A stretch of 64,000 nucleotides of DNA from Mesorhizobium jarvisii (GCF_003601985.1 NZ_QZXA01000001.1:186001-250000); one strand, 5' to 3'. Numbered from the stretch's first letter, positions 36,550 to 46,216 are shown. Numbers and translations are program-made. Notes: generated by a model not told the origin, from the sequence alone.

Positions 36550-37437
36550 GTGGACACCGAGATCGGTTCGCGCACCTGGCACGCGCACGCCAAGATCAAT
36601 CTGGCGCTGCATGTCACCGGCAGGCGTGCTGACGGCTATCACCTGATCGAAAGCCTGGCGGTGTTCACGCGCTTCGGCGACAGGGTCGAGATCGCGCTCG
36701 CCGATAGCGACGATTTCGCCGTGTCCGGCCGCTACGCGCCAGCGGTTCCCGTCGACGCCAGCAATCTTGTGCTCAAGGCGCGCGATGCCTTGCGGCGAGA
36801 GGTTGGCTCCGGGCGAACTCCGCCCGTCTCGATAAAGCTGGAAAAGAACCTGCCGGTTGCCTCCGGCGTCGGCGGCGGGTCGAGCGATGCGGCGGCCGTG
36901 TTGCGCGGACTGGCGCAGGCATGGGCCCCGGACATGGACGACGCCGGCCTGGCGCGGATCGGCCTTTCGCTTGGCGCCGACGTGCCGATGTGTCTGGCGG
37001 CAAAGCCGCTGGTGGCGCGCGGCATTGGTGACGAGCTGTCGATGGTGCCGGACTTTTCGGCGCTGGGACTGGTGCTGGTCAATCCGGGCACGCCGGTCTC
37101 GACGGCGGATGTCTTCGCGGCCCTGTCCCGCCGCGACAACGAGCCCCTGCCGCCGCTGCCGCGCAGCATCGATTTCCATAGCCTGCGCAACTGGCTGGAG
37201 ATTACCCGCAATGATCTGGAGCCAGCTGCGCTTGCGCTGCAGCCCGCCATAGGCCGCGCGCTGTCATGGCTTGATAAGGCCGGATCAGGCTTTTCACGCA
37301 TGTCGGGATCAGGCGCGACCTGTTTCGGCCTGTTCGAGACCGGCAATGTCGCCAAGCGCGCGGCGGCCGAAATCCGCAGCCGCCAGCCCGACTGGTTCGT
37401 CGCGGCGACGCGCAGCATGTCATCGGAGGCTGAGTGA
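36550..37437 (+). CDS. ispE: 4-diphosphocytidyl-2-C-methyl-D-erythritol kinase
   Basis: IspE is the ATP-dependent kinase of the non-mevalonate isoprenoid pathway. It belongs to the GHMP kinases: AKINLALHVTGRRADGYH near the start, and the phosphate loop PVASGVGGGSSDAAA near residue 100, and MSGSGATCFGLF near the C-terminus. Length 295. GTG start; the ribosome site is weak. Together with ispB and ubiA it marks this section as rich in isoprenoid and quinone genes. Confidence 0.95.
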   Translation: MDTEIGSRTWHAHAKINLALHVTGRRADGYHLIESLAVFTRFGDRVEIALADSDDFAVSGRYAPAVPVDASNLVLKARDALRREVGSGRTPPVSIKLEKNLPVASGVGGGSSDAAAVLRGLAQAWAPDMDDAGLARIGLSLGADVPMCLAAKPLVARGIGDELSMVPDFSALGLVLVNPGTPVSTADVFAALSRRDNEPLPPLPRSIDFHSLRNWLEITRNDLEPAALALQPAIGRALSWLDKAGSGFSRMSGSGATCFGLFETGNVAKRAAAEIRSRQPDWFVAATRSMSSEAE

Positions 37438-37438
37438 A

Positions 37439-37984
37439 ATGGCTGGGATCAACGAGAGCCGTTCGTTCGTTCCGGTGCGTATCGCGGTGCTGACGGTTTC
37501 GGACACGCGCAGCCTTGCCGACGACAAATCCGGCCAGACGCTGGCCAACCGCATCACCGAGGCCGGCCACATACTGGCCGCCCGCGATATCGTCACCGAC
37601 GACCGCGACAAAATCCGCCATACGGTGCTGGCGTGGTCGCGCGACAAGGCCATCGATGTCGTCATCACCACCGGCGGCACCGGCTTTACCGGGCGCGACG
37701 TGACCCCGGAGGCGCTGGAGCCGATCTTCGAAAAGCGCATGGATGGCTTTTCCGAAGTGTTCCACCGCATTTCCTACGACAAGATCGGCACGTCGACGAT
37801 CCAGAGCCGGGCAACCGGCGGCGTCGTCAACGCCACTTTCGTCTTCGTGCTGCCGGGCTCGCCCGGCGCCTGCAAGGATGCCTGGGACGGCATCCTCAAG
37901 GCGCAGCTCGACTACCGCCACATGCCCTGCAACTTCGTCGAGATCATGCCGCGCCTGGACGAGCATCTGCGGCGCGGGAAGTAA
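37439..37984 (+). CDS. moaB: Molybdenum cofactor biosynthesis protein MoaB
   Basis: MoaB/Mog proteins adenylate molybdopterin before metal insertion. TTGGTGFTGRDVTPEAL is the molybdopterin-binding signature, and LPGSPGACKDAW follows. The ATG at 37439 has GGAGG upstream and lies one base after the ispE stop, so translation is coupled. 181 residues. Confidence 0.93.
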   Translation: MAGINESRSFVPVRIAVLTVSDTRSLADDKSGQTLANRITEAGHILAARDIVTDDRDKIRHTVLAWSRDKAIDVVITTGGTGFTGRDVTPEALEPIFEKRMDGFSEVFHRISYDKIGTSTIQSRATGGVVNATFVFVLPGSPGACKDAWDGILKAQLDYRHMPCNFVEIMPRLDEHLRRGK

Positions 37985-38015
37985 TACGCGGAATTGCGCT
38001 TCCAACAGTCCGCCC

Positions 38016-38990
38016 TCAGCGGATGACCGGTTCACCATGAAAGCGCCGGCGCGAGGGGCGTGAGACGCCGAAGCCGACTTCCATCATCAGCCTCGGCGTG
38101 CGCGCCGGCACGGTGCCCATGTGGAAGCCGAACGGATCCTCGACGAAGCCGAGGCCGGCTTCGCCGGTCAGCGTTACCGGACTTTGCTCGCCATAGACGT
38201 CCAGCACCTCCTGGGCGGGATGGCCGACCAACAGGGTGAGCTGGTGCTTGATGGCGCGGCGCCTGTGGCTGCCCCTGACATAGACATGCGGCCCGGTGTC
38301 GGCGTCGACCGGCTTGAGGTAGAAGAAGAACTTCAGCATGCGCCAGTCGTCGAGGTCGAAGTGATACTTGCCGAGCGAGGCAAGGTTCTTGTCGGCGTCT
38401 GAGGCTTCGCCGGTCGGAAAGCTCCACCAGACGCGCGTCGTGATCAGTTTCGCCTGAGCGCCGAGATAGTGCGCGGCAATGTCGAGAAGCAGCGGATCGC
38501 GCTGTACGGCGAGTGCGGCCGGGCAGTCGAGGATGCGCTCGAAATAGTGCCCGCTGAGCAGAGAGCGGCCGAGGCGTTTTTCGGCCTGCGCATGCTCGCC
38601 CGGCATGAATTCGAGACGGCGGTCGAAATTGCCGAAGCAAGGCGTGCGCCCCGCGAAATCCGCGATCTCTTCATGGATCTCCGAAGGCAGGGCGAGGCCT
38701 GAAAACAGGCCGTCGGAACGCAGCGCATCGACCACAGCCGCCCGCGCGACACCGGAAAACATCGTATCCCCGATATTGTTCGCAGGACGCGCGCGCTTTG
38801 CGCCCAGCCAATGCATCCGGCGCCCAGGCATGGTGCGCGCCAGCATGAACATCGGCAGCCAGGCAGGGTTTTCGCGCAGGTCCGTGAGATAGGTCGGAAT
38901 GCGCACGGCAATGCGCCGCAGCAGGCTGCCGTTGCGCGCAATGGCCTCGAGACTGGCGGCTCCGGATTTATCGGGCGTTGAAAGGGTCAT
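38016..38990 (-). CDS. PhyH-like iron/2-oxoglutarate dioxygenase family protein
   Basis: A 324-residue protein with GKYHFDLDDWRML (HxD metal pair) near residue 210 and a late histidine in FGFHMGTVP. The arrangement fits the phytanoyl-CoA dioxygenase superfamily though the distant relation to the enzyme at 16.5 kb is weak. AGAGGA precedes the ATG at 38990, four bases away. The gene is followed upstream by a small glycosyltransferase in the same direction; a joint role in surface sugar modification is possible but unproven. Confidence 0.7.
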   Translation of the reverse strand: MTLSTPDKSGAASLEAIARNGSLLRRIAVRIPTYLTDLRENPAWLPMFMLARTMPGRRMHWLGAKRARPANNIGDTMFSGVARAAVVDALRSDGLFSGLALPSEIHEEIADFAGRTPCFGNFDRRLEFMPGEHAQAEKRLGRSLLSGHYFERILDCPAALAVQRDPLLLDIAAHYLGAQAKLITTRVWWSFPTGEASDADKNLASLGKYHFDLDDWRMLKFFFYLKPVDADTGPHVYVRGSHRRRAIKHQLTLLVGHPAQEVLDVYGEQSPVTLTGEAGLGFVEDPFGFHMGTVPARTPRLMMEVGFGVSRPSRRRFHGEPVIR

Positions 38991-39135
38991 CGAGTCCTCT
39001 TCCATGAGGGTGACATCCGATGCCGCATCGGTGCCCACCACTCGCATGACCCAAACCCAATTCACCCGCCGCGAGGAAAGCTAATCTTACGTCGCATTTT
39101 GTGCAACGCACAATGAACAGAGCAGATGCAAAAAA

Positions 39136-39663
39136 TCACTTCGGCGCCCGGGGCTGCTGCTTGGGCGGCGCCACCCAGATCTCGGCTTCGAGCTTCTTCG
39201 TCGCCAGGCCACGCGCCAGCGCCTCGGCGCTGCCGGCGTTTTTCGACAGGGACGCCGCCTGGCGCTTGCTGATCACCAGCCCGTCGGCGAGCGCGCGGTT
39301 TCCCGAAAAGACCCGGGCGAGGAACGGCGCGCGGCTGCCGCGCGCGCGAGAAAACCGTGCCGCCATGGTTTGCCTCGCCGTGTGGGCGACGACCGCGTCG
39401 ATCCAGCCCTCCACCAGCCGCGCGCCCGGCTCCAGCAAGAGCAGCCAATCGCCCTTGGCCTGCCTTATCCCGGCGGCGATGCCGCCGCTTGCTACGTAGT
39501 GGCAGCCAGCATGCTCGGCGACATGATGCGTCTGGTCGGTGGAGCCGGTGTCGCAGACGATGACGTCGCGCACCACGCCCTCCACCGCGCCGCCGATCAG
39601 CGAGCCGAGCGTACGGGCGAGAGCCTCCTCGTCATTGCGGGTTTCGATGAGAACACTGAGCAT
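39136..39663 (-). CDS. Glycosyltransferase family 2-like protein
   Basis: The product begins MLSVLIETRNDEEALARTLGSL and has VIVCDTGSTDQT, the nucleotide-sugar-binding start of GT-A transferases, followed by GDWLLLLEPGARL where the metal-binding Asp pair would lie (here EPG, so activity is uncertain). 175 residues is short for a GT2. Starts further upstream (to 39741) are possible; no ribosome site decides between them. It is divergent from the radical SAM gene. Confidence 0.65.
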   Translation of the reverse strand: MLSVLIETRNDEEALARTLGSLIGGAVEGVVRDVIVCDTGSTDQTHHVAEHAGCHYVASGGIAAGIRQAKGDWLLLLEPGARLVEGWIDAVVAHTARQTMAARFSRARGSRAPFLARVFSGNRALADGLVISKRQAASLSKNAGSAEALARGLATKKLEAEIWVAPPKQQPRAPK

Positions 39664-39722
39664 ATTTAGCCGAATAGCGGAAAGCCGCGCATAGCGCCAG
39701 TTTTTGCGGCGCAGCATAAAAA

Positions 39723-39737
39723 GTTCTTGCTTTGTTC
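39723..39737. promoter_or_regulatory. SOS (LexA) box
   Basis: GTTC-TTGCTTT-GTTC is an exact match to the alphaproteobacterial LexA operator GTTC-N7-GTTC. It lies 26 bases before the radical SAM start and 60 bases before the chosen start of the divergent glycosyltransferase. The expected control is repression by LexA, lifted by DNA damage. Confidence 0.75.
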
Positions 39738-39762
39738 TCATCGGCAAAATAGGAATAATTTC

Positions 39763-40968
39763 ATGAACAGAGCGATTCGAAACAACATGGACAGTCCCTG
39801 GGAGCGGGCCAAGATGGAACCGATCGTGCGCGCCGACATTGCAGCCTTCGGGGCAGGGCGAGCCGAAATGGCCAATGCGATGATCGAGCAGAGTGGCATG
39901 CGCATCCGTCCGGACCGCAACCGCGGACGGTCGGCGGGCATCAATCCGTCCGGCCGCTTCGAACCGGTCAGCCGGCATGTGTTCGACGATGGCTGGAGTT
40001 CGCTGGAGGAACTGCCGCCGTTCAAGACCGAGGTGCAGGTGGAGAAGCCGCGCACCATCATCACCCGCAACGAATCGCCCGACATCTCCTTCGACCGGTC
40101 GATCAACCCCTATCGCGGCTGTGAACATGGCTGCGTCTATTGTTTCGCGCGGCCGACGCATGCGTTCATGGGCCTTTCGCCCGGGCTGGATTTCGAATCC
40201 AAGCTGTTCGCCAAGCCGGATGCGGCGCGGCTGCTCGACAAGGAACTATCCAAGGACGGCTACCAGCCGCGCACCATCGCCATCGGCACCAACACCGATC
40301 CCTACCAGCCGATCGAGAAACAGTACCGGATCATGCGCGAGATCCTGGAAGTGCTGGAAGCGCGCGGCCATCCGGTCGGCATCGTCACCAAATCCGCTCT
40401 GGTGACGCGCGACATCGACATATTGTCGCGCATGGCCGAACGCGGCCTGGCCAAGGTGGCGCTGTCGGTGACGACAATGGACCGCATACTGGCCAGGACG
40501 ATGGAGCCCCGCGCGTCGACGCCGACCAAGCGGCTCGAAGCGATCCGGCAGCTTTCTGACGCCGGCATTCCGGCTTCGGTCATGGTGGCGCCGATCATCC
40601 CCGGCCTCACCGACCAGGAGATGGAGCGGATCCTCGATTCGGCGTACGCCGCCGGTGCGCGCGAGGCAGGTTACGTCGTGCTGCGTCTGCCGCTGGAGGT
40701 CAGCCCGATCTTCAAGGACTGGCTGCTGCGCCACTATCCCGACCGTTACCGCCACGTGATGTCGCTGATCCGCTCGATGCGCGACGGCAAGGATTACGAT
40801 TCGGAATGGGGCAAGCGCATGAAGGGCGCTGGACCCTACGCCTGGCAGATCGGCCGCCGCTTCGAAATCACCGCCAAACGGCTTGGCCTCAATACCGAAC
40901 GGCGCACGCTGCGCACCGACCAGTTCGTCGCCGCCGGAAAGGACCAGGAGCAGCTGATGCTGCTGTGA
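39763..40968 (+). CDS. PA0069-family radical SAM protein (SplB-like)
   Basis: The cluster-binding motif CEHGCVYC lies near residue 113, in a radical SAM fold of 401 residues. PA0069-type proteins are relatives of spore photoproduct lyase and their substrate is not settled; a role in nucleic-acid repair is plausible. The ATG at 39763 follows AGGAAT. The LexA box just upstream supports a DNA-damage role. It is next to rnhB in the same direction. Confidence 0.85.
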   Translation: MNRAIRNNMDSPWERAKMEPIVRADIAAFGAGRAEMANAMIEQSGMRIRPDRNRGRSAGINPSGRFEPVSRHVFDDGWSSLEELPPFKTEVQVEKPRTIITRNESPDISFDRSINPYRGCEHGCVYCFARPTHAFMGLSPGLDFESKLFAKPDAARLLDKELSKDGYQPRTIAIGTNTDPYQPIEKQYRIMREILEVLEARGHPVGIVTKSALVTRDIDILSRMAERGLAKVALSVTTMDRILARTMEPRASTPTKRLEAIRQLSDAGIPASVMVAPIIPGLTDQEMERILDSAYAAGAREAGYVVLRLPLEVSPIFKDWLLRHYPDRYRHVMSLIRSMRDGKDYDSEWGKRMKGAGPYAWQIGRRFEITAKRLGLNTERRTLRTDQFVAAGKDQEQLMLL

Positions 40969-41121
40969 GACTGCAATTCGCCGCGGCGGTTTGAGCTGCC
41001 ACGGCGCACAAAATCCCGTCCGGCCTGCCCCGGCCTGCAGACGGTGCCCTCCCGGTCCGGCGCCCCACCCGACCCGGAGGGACTTGCGGAGAATCGGAGC
41101 CAATGCGAACCTCGCCGCAAC

Positions 41122-41817
41122 ATGGCTCGCGCGCGTTCCGATTCTCCGCTTCTCTTCGAAATCGTCGAGAAACCCGATTTCTCCTTCGAAACGAAGGCGA
41201 TGGCGGATGGGCTTTGGCCGGTCGCCGGGATGGACGAGGCTGGCCGAGGGCCGCTGGCTGGACCGGTGGTCGCGGCAGCGGTGGTGCTCGACCCAGCCAA
41301 CATCCCCGAAGGCCTCGACGATTCCAAACGGCTCAGCCATTTGCAGCGCGAGGCGCTGTTCCTGCGCATCCTCGGCTCCGCACAAGCGGTCTCGATGGCC
41401 TCGATCAGCGCCGAGGGCATCGACGGCAGCAACATCCTCAAGGCGAGCCTCGAGGCGATGCGCCGCGCTTTGGTTGGGCTGTCGGTTCGCCCGAAGCTAG
41501 CGCTTGCCGACGGCCGCGACGTGCCGCCTGGACTGCCGTGCGACGGACGCGCCTTGATCAAGGGCGACCAGCGCTCGCAATCGATCGCCGCCGCCTCCAT
41601 CGTCGCCAAGGTGATGCGCGACCGCATGATGTGCGGCTGCGGCAGCTACCACGACCGCTACGGCTTCGAGGTCCATATGGGCTATGCCACGGCCCGCCAC
41701 CGCACGGCGATCGAGGCGCATGGCCCGGTTGCACGGCTGCACCGCGTGTCGTTCGCGCCGTTCAGGCTGGGCGGGGCGGAAGTGACCGAAGAAGAGAGCT
41801 TCGCAGAGCTCGATTGA
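41122..41817 (+). CDS. rnhB: Ribonuclease HII
   Basis: RNase HII removes ribonucleotides from RNA/DNA hybrids. [21 protein letters not shown] holds the first catalytic Asp and Glu; ALADGRD supplies another acidic residue, and [15 protein letters not shown] follows. The start at 41122 gives 231 residues; the longer frame from 41044 has no ribosome site. Confidence 0.94.
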   Translation: MARARSDSPLLFEIVEKPDFSFETKAMADGLWPVAGMDEAGRGPLAGPVVAAAVVLDPANIPEGLDDSKRLSHLQREALFLRILGSAQAVSMASISAEGIDGSNILKASLEAMRRALVGLSVRPKLALADGRDVPPGLPCDGRALIKGDQRSQSIAAASIVAKVMRDRMMCGCGSYHDRYGFEVHMGYATARHRTAIEAHGPVARLHRVSFAPFRLGGAEVTEEESFAELD

Positions 41818-41890
41818 GCAAACTGGCCGAGTGGGCGATCTCCGCTCTCGTTCGGAGATCGATAGCGTTGACCTCAGCGCTGAAACAAAA

Positions 41891-41916
41891 AAGCCGCCAG
41901 GTTGCCCCGGCGGCTT
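41891..41916. terminator. Bidirectional intrinsic terminator
   Basis: AAGCCGCC (41891-41898) pairs with GGCGGCTT (41909-41916) around a 10-base loop. On the minus strand it is followed by TTTTTTGTTT, so it is a strong terminator for the F0 operon; for rnhB it would act with a shorter T-run. Confidence 0.85.
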
Positions 41917-41939
41917 TCTGATTTCCAAATGTTGTCAGC

Positions 41940-42431
41940 CTAGTTCAGCTTGGCCTTCACATCCGCGAGCGAAGCCTTGAACAGGTCGGCTCCGGCCTTG
42001 ACGTCGACCTTCGCGGCGAGCAGCGCGCGGGCGGCTTCGACGGCGATGTCGACGGCACTGGCGCGCACCTCGGCGACCGCGTCACGCTCGGCCTGACCGA
42101 TCTTCTGCTCGGCAAGTGCCGTGCGCCGGGCAACATAGTCTTCGGTCTTCTTGTGTGCTTCGGTGGCGAGCATTTCGGCCTCGCGCTTGGCGGCCGCGAC
42201 GATGTCGGCAGCCTCCTGCTCGGCTTCCTTGCGCTTCTTCTTGTACTGGCCGAGCAGTTGCTGGGCCTCGTCGCGCAGTTTGCGGGCCTCATCGAGTTCG
42301 CTGCTGATCCTGGCAGCGCGGGCGTCGAGCGCCTTGGCGATAAGACCGGGCACCTTGATGTAGATGGCGACGCCCAGGAAGATGATCAGGGCAATCGTGG
42401 CCCAAAGCGTTGCGAGAGATGTAGCGTCCAT
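41940..42431 (-). CDS. atpF: ATP synthase F0 subunit b
   Basis: The 163-residue protein has one N-terminal membrane helix (ATIALIIFLGVAIYI) and a long charged coiled coil (residues 40-140), as expected for the peripheral stalk. It is the last gene of the F0 operon, 10 bases after the b' gene. Rhizobia carry two unlike b-type subunits. Confidence 0.93.
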   Translation of the reverse strand: MDATSLATLWATIALIIFLGVAIYIKVPGLIAKALDARAARISSELDEARKLRDEAQQLLGQYKKKRKEAEQEAADIVAAAKREAEMLATEAHKKTEDYVARRTALAEQKIGQAERDAVAEVRASAVDIAVEAARALLAAKVDVKAGADLFKASLADVKAKLN

Positions 42432-42441
42432 GATGCGCTCC

Positions 42442-43041
42442 TCACCGGGCCACGGATTTGACCGCGGCCGCGATCTCGGCCTTGCTGGCCTTGCCGCCGA
42501 CCAGGGCCTCGACGATCGCCGAAGCAGTGTCCTCGGCGATGCTGCCGACTTCCTTCATGGCGTTGGCCTTGATGGAAGAAATGCGCGCCTCGGCTTCGCC
42601 AAGCTTCTCGTCGAGCGCGGCCTCGATCTTCTTGCGTGCGGTCTCCGCTTCCGCCTTGGCAGCATCGGCGGCCTGCTGGCCGATCGAGCTGGCGTTCTTC
42701 TTGGCTTCCGCCAGTTCCTGCTCGTAGGCAGCAACGGCGGCGTCGGCCTCGCCCTTCAACTTCGCTGCCTGATCGAGGTCCTGGCTGATGCGATCGTTGC
42801 GGACATCGATGATGCCGCCGACGCGCGGCACCACGACCCGCTTCAGGAAGAGGTAGAACAGCCCGAAAGTGATCGCCAGCCACAGAAGCTGCGACGGGAA
42901 GGTCGCAGGATCGAAGGGCGGAAATGCGCCATGCGCTTCGGCAGGCACGCCGGTACCGGAGTGCGTATCGGCTCCGATCGCAGCATGGCTGGTATCGGCT
43001 GATGGCGCGGACTCTTGCGCGAAGGCAGATGTCACGAACAT
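42442..43041 (-). CDS. ATP synthase F0 subunit b'
   Basis: The 199-residue protein begins with a soluble stretch rich in Ala/Ser, then one membrane helix (LLWLAITFGLFYLFLKRVVVP) and a coiled coil. The sequence differs from the neighbouring b subunit and pairs with it as a heterodimer in the peripheral stalk, typical for photosynthetic and alphaproteobacterial synthases. Confidence 0.9.
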   Translation of the reverse strand: MFVTSAFAQESAPSADTSHAAIGADTHSGTGVPAEAHGAFPPFDPATFPSQLLWLAITFGLFYLFLKRVVVPRVGGIIDVRNDRISQDLDQAAKLKGEADAAVAAYEQELAEAKKNASSIGQQAADAAKAEAETARKKIEAALDEKLGEAEARISSIKANAMKEVGSIAEDTASAIVEALVGGKASKAEIAAAVKSVAR

Positions 43042-43108
43042 AGACTATCCCCAGATATCAGGCCCGCCGCTCGCGCGGCCGGCCTGTCCAATCTTCCCAA
43101 AGCCTGGC

Positions 43109-43333
43109 TCAGCCGAACAGGGCCAGCAGCGCGATGAGAAGCGAGAAGATGCCCAGAGCTTCGGTCACGGCGAAGCCGAAGATCAGGCGGCCGAACTGGC
43201 CATCAGCAGCCGACGGGTTGCGCAGCGCGCCCGACAGGTAGCTGCCGAAGATGTTGCCCAGGCCAATGCCCGCGCCACCCATGCCCAGGCAAGCGATGCC
43301 GGCGCCGATGTACTTTGCTGCTTCTGCGTCCAT
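43109..43333 (-). CDS. atpE: ATP synthase F0 subunit c
   Basis: A 74-residue hairpin of two membrane helices: [24 protein letters not shown] with the glycine packing motif, and [21 protein letters not shown] with the proton-carrying Glu. AAGGAG lies 8 bases before the ATG at 43333. The ring rotates as protons pass at the interface with subunit a. Confidence 0.97.
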   Translation of the reverse strand: MDAEAAKYIGAGIACLGMGGAGIGLGNIFGSYLSGALRNPSAADGQFGRLIFGFAVTEALGIFSLLIALLALFG

Positions 43334-43409
43334 TTGTTCAACTCCTTTGGATCTGAAATTCCGTTGCGTTTCCATCCGGCGCCGACGTCGTTGGGCCGGA
43401 AACTTTTCC

Positions 43410-44168
43410 TCAATGCCCGGGATGCAGGGCGTCGTTGAGATACATGCAGGTCAACACCGCGAAGACGTAGGCCTGCAGGAAGGCGACCAGCAATTCAAGC
43501 GCCGTCAGCGCCACCGCCATGGCCAGCGGCAGGACCGAGCCCGCGACGCCGACCGCGCCGAGAGCGGAAAGGCTGACGACGAAGCCCGAAAACACCTTCA
43601 GCGTGATGTGACCGGCAAGCATGTTGGCGAACAGACGAACCGAGAGGCTGACCGGCCGCGAGACGAAGGAGATGACTTCGATCAGCACCACCAGCGGCAG
43701 CAAGAACACCGGCACGCCATGCGGCACGAAGAGTTTCAGGAAGCCGAGACCGTGCTTCATGAAGCCATAGACCACCACGGTTCCGATCACCAAGGCGGCG
43801 AGGCCGAAGGTGACGATGATGTGGCTGGTGACGGTGAAGAAATAGGGGAACAGGCCGAGCAGATTGGCGACCAGCACGAACATGAACAGCGAGAACACGA
43901 AAGGGAAGAACTTCATGCCCTGCGTGCCGGCGGCATCGCGCAGCATGTTGCCGACGAATTCATATGCCATCTCGGAGATCGACTGCAGGCGGCCGGGAAC
44001 CAGGCTGCGGCTCGATGTCGTGAGGAACAGGAACGCGGCAGCGACGACCACGGTCGCGACCATGAACAATGCCGAATTCGTGAAGGACAGGTCGTAGCCG
44101 CCGATGTTAATCGGAACCAGCTTGATGATATGGAACTGGTGGATCGGATCGACCTTGTCAGCTGCCAC
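43410..44168 (-). CDS. atpB: ATP synthase F0 subunit a
   Basis: The 252-residue protein has five to six membrane helices and the essential arginine in [16 protein letters not shown] near residue 180. With subunit c it forms the proton path. GTG start with GGGG upstream. The F1 genes (atpHAGDC) are not in the window, as is common in Rhizobiales. Confidence 0.96.
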   Translation of the reverse strand: MAADKVDPIHQFHIIKLVPINIGGYDLSFTNSALFMVATVVVAAAFLFLTTSSRSLVPGRLQSISEMAYEFVGNMLRDAAGTQGMKFFPFVFSLFMFVLVANLLGLFPYFFTVTSHIIVTFGLAALVIGTVVVYGFMKHGLGFLKLFVPHGVPVFLLPLVVLIEVISFVSRPVSLSVRLFANMLAGHITLKVFSGFVVSLSALGAVGVAGSVLPLAMAVALTALELLVAFLQAYVFAVLTCMYLNDALHPGH

Positions 44169-44252
44169 GTTCTAACCCCGTCAATGCCGCGTACGGCCAA
44201 ATTACCATTGCCGCACGAGGGCGGCTATTTCCGAATGCCGCCTGAAGGGCGG

Positions 44253-44660
44253 TCATTTGCTGTCGTCCCGGCCAGAGCGCGATTTATCGCCCTGTCCGAA
44301 TTCTGCCACAACGCCCGCTGAACGCATGACATTGAGCACGCCGGCGCCAAAACCAAGCAGCAGGAAAACGATCAGACCCCACGGCGATGTCCCCGCCATA
44401 CGGTCGATGATCCAGCCGATGCCGGCGCCCACCACCACACCAGCGATAAATTCACTGGAGAGTTTGACCGCCTGGCCATAACCGGCCGCACTGCCCGCTT
44501 TCGCGTCGTCTTTCCCCTCGAGCCGGTTCGGCCGCCTTGTCGCAAGTGATGCTTCAAGTTCACGCCGACGTCGCTCAAGATCGTCGTCGCGGATGCCGGT
44601 TTCATGCTGCTTGCCGCGGCCGGTTTCTCCGGTTCCGTCTGGCCCATTCTTGTCGGCCAT
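44253..44660 (-). CDS. atpI: ATP synthase F0 assembly protein I
   Basis: AtpI helps assemble the c-ring. The first 65 residues are charged and probably cytoplasmic; two hydrophobic helices follow (IAGVVVGAGIGWIID, and WGLIVFLLLGFGAGVLNV). 135 residues. It is the first gene of the F0 operon; the 256 bases upstream show no other gene. Confidence 0.88.
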   Translation of the reverse strand: MADKNGPDGTGETGRGKQHETGIRDDDLERRRRELEASLATRRPNRLEGKDDAKAGSAAGYGQAVKLSSEFIAGVVVGAGIGWIIDRMAGTSPWGLIVFLLLGFGAGVLNVMRSAGVVAEFGQGDKSRSGRDDSK

Positions 44661-44916
44661 CGCAACCCCCCTGCCCGGTCAGACCGTCACCGTCCGTCCG
44701 CTTCTAAAGTCGCCGGCAACATAGTTAGAGGGTTTGCGCCCGTCAAGCCACGGGCGGAAGATCATTGCCATGTATTTTAGGCAATAAAATCAACAAATTA
44801 GAGAGGTGCGACATCGTGCCCGTCGCGATGATGTGGATGCGCCGCACGAATCCCCCCGGCAACGGCTCCCTGATCGAGCCTGTGGCCGGCGCAAAAGACC
44901 ATCGGCCGGCGAGCCC

Positions 44917-46101
44917 TCAGCTCCAGCCGCCGCCATAGGTGCGGTAGAAGATATGCAGGCCGATCTTCGTCATCTTCTGCATGGTGCGCGCCCAGCCCGG
45001 ATGGACATATTGGGCATAGTAGTGGGTCGACGATCCGACCTCGGGAATGAATATCTTGCCGGCGGTGACGGCCATGGCGATATCCTGCGCGGTCTTGTAA
45101 GCGGCAGGGCTGTCGATGCGCTTTCTCCTGCCGTCGCAGGCGAAGGAGAACTGGCAGCGGTTGAACCAGCTGTCATTCTGGTAGACCACACCGCAGATCG
45201 AATTGGGATAGGCCGGATTGCGCACGCGGTTGAGGATGACCTGGGCAACGGCGGCCTGGCCGCGCACGGATTCGCTCCGCGCCTCGAAATAGATGCCATT
45301 GGCCAGGCACTTTTGCTCAGGCTTGGAGAAGACGCTGGCCGGAAGCGGGTTCTGGATCCATGAATGGTCGCCCTTGGCCATCGGCGGAATAAAGCGGCCG
45401 CTATTGGGCTGCTCATCCTGCAGCAGAGCTTCGAAGGGCGAGGCCTTGGCATAGTCCGGCTCGGATTGCGCGTAGGCCGTCGCCAGAACATCCGGATGAT
45501 CGTTGTTGACCAGGGCGGCAAGCATGGCCGGCACGCCGGGATCCGGCTTCTTGTCCTCACGCGCGTGGAATTCCGCGGCGATCTGGATTTCCTTGCCTTT
45601 GATCTGCGGCTTGGCGAAAGCCATCTTCAGGCCGCCGTCCATGCTCGGCCGCATCAAGGAAGAGGTCCGCTGGAAGATCGAACCGGCGTTGAAGTTTTTC
45701 GGCGGCGCAACGGGAGACACCTGGACGATGCGGCCTTTCTTGTCGGCGCGCACCACGCGGTCCTCGTCGGGCGAGCCACTGACCTTGCCGCCCTTGCCGC
45801 GAAACGACACGTTGCCGACGCCAGCCAGATGAATGCCCGATCCGGAGATCGAGCCGGTGACGTCGGAATCGACAAAGGGCATCTCGGCGGCATGGGTCGA
45901 ACCGGCGACGGATCTCTCGACATAGGAATTCCAGCGCGCGGTCGGCGATTCGAGGCCGGAGACGAGACTGGTCATGTCCTGATAGGCGGCAACGGTAGGG
46001 AAGCCGATCCAGATGCCGAGGCCGATGATGAAAGGAGACACAAAATTGCGTTTCTTCTCACCGGCGGCGGCGACAAGCCGCTTCAAGACGCGTCGATGCA
46101 C
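44917..46101 (-). CDS. Cell wall hydrolase (SleB/CwlJ-like, Hydrolase_2)
   Basis: A short N-terminal membrane anchor (VSPFIIGLGIWIGFPTVAAY) is followed by about 230 residues of unrecognised low-conservation sequence. The C-terminal 130 residues are the Hydrolase_2 domain: CLANGIYFEARSESVRGQAAVAQVILNRVRNP, with the catalytic Glu. The GTG at 46101 is chosen because GGAGAGAG lies just upstream. It probably cuts peptidoglycan during growth or division. The promoter is AT-rich and holds a CtrA-like half site. Confidence 0.85.
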   Translation of the reverse strand: MHRRVLKRLVAAAGEKKRNFVSPFIIGLGIWIGFPTVAAYQDMTSLVSGLESPTARWNSYVERSVAGSTHAAEMPFVDSDVTGSISGSGIHLAGVGNVSFRGKGGKVSGSPDEDRVVRADKKGRIVQVSPVAPPKNFNAGSIFQRTSSLMRPSMDGGLKMAFAKPQIKGKEIQIAAEFHAREDKKPDPGVPAMLAALVNNDHPDVLATAYAQSEPDYAKASPFEALLQDEQPNSGRFIPPMAKGDHSWIQNPLPASVFSKPEQKCLANGIYFEARSESVRGQAAVAQVILNRVRNPAYPNSICGVVYQNDSWFNRCQFSFACDGRRKRIDSPAAYKTAQDIAMAVTAGKIFIPEVGSSTHYYAQYVHPGWARTMQKMTKIGLHIFYRTYGGGWS

Positions 46102-46201
46102 GGAACTCTCTCCAGGAACGCTACTGACCCCACTGGAGAGCAAAATGATGCATTAACCTTGATGGGGTGTTAATTTCTGGAGACTTTAATCATTGATTTT
46201 G

Positions 46202-46216
46202 TTAATCTTTTGGTAA
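46202..46216. promoter_or_regulatory. CtrA-like site, one mismatch
   Basis: TTAA-N7-GTAA at 46202-46216 differs in one base from the CtrA consensus TTAA-N7-TTAA. It lies about 100 bases upstream of the cell wall hydrolase. Several other TTAA words lie nearby, but not at the right spacing. The region is AT-rich, so chance is possible. Confidence 0.3.
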
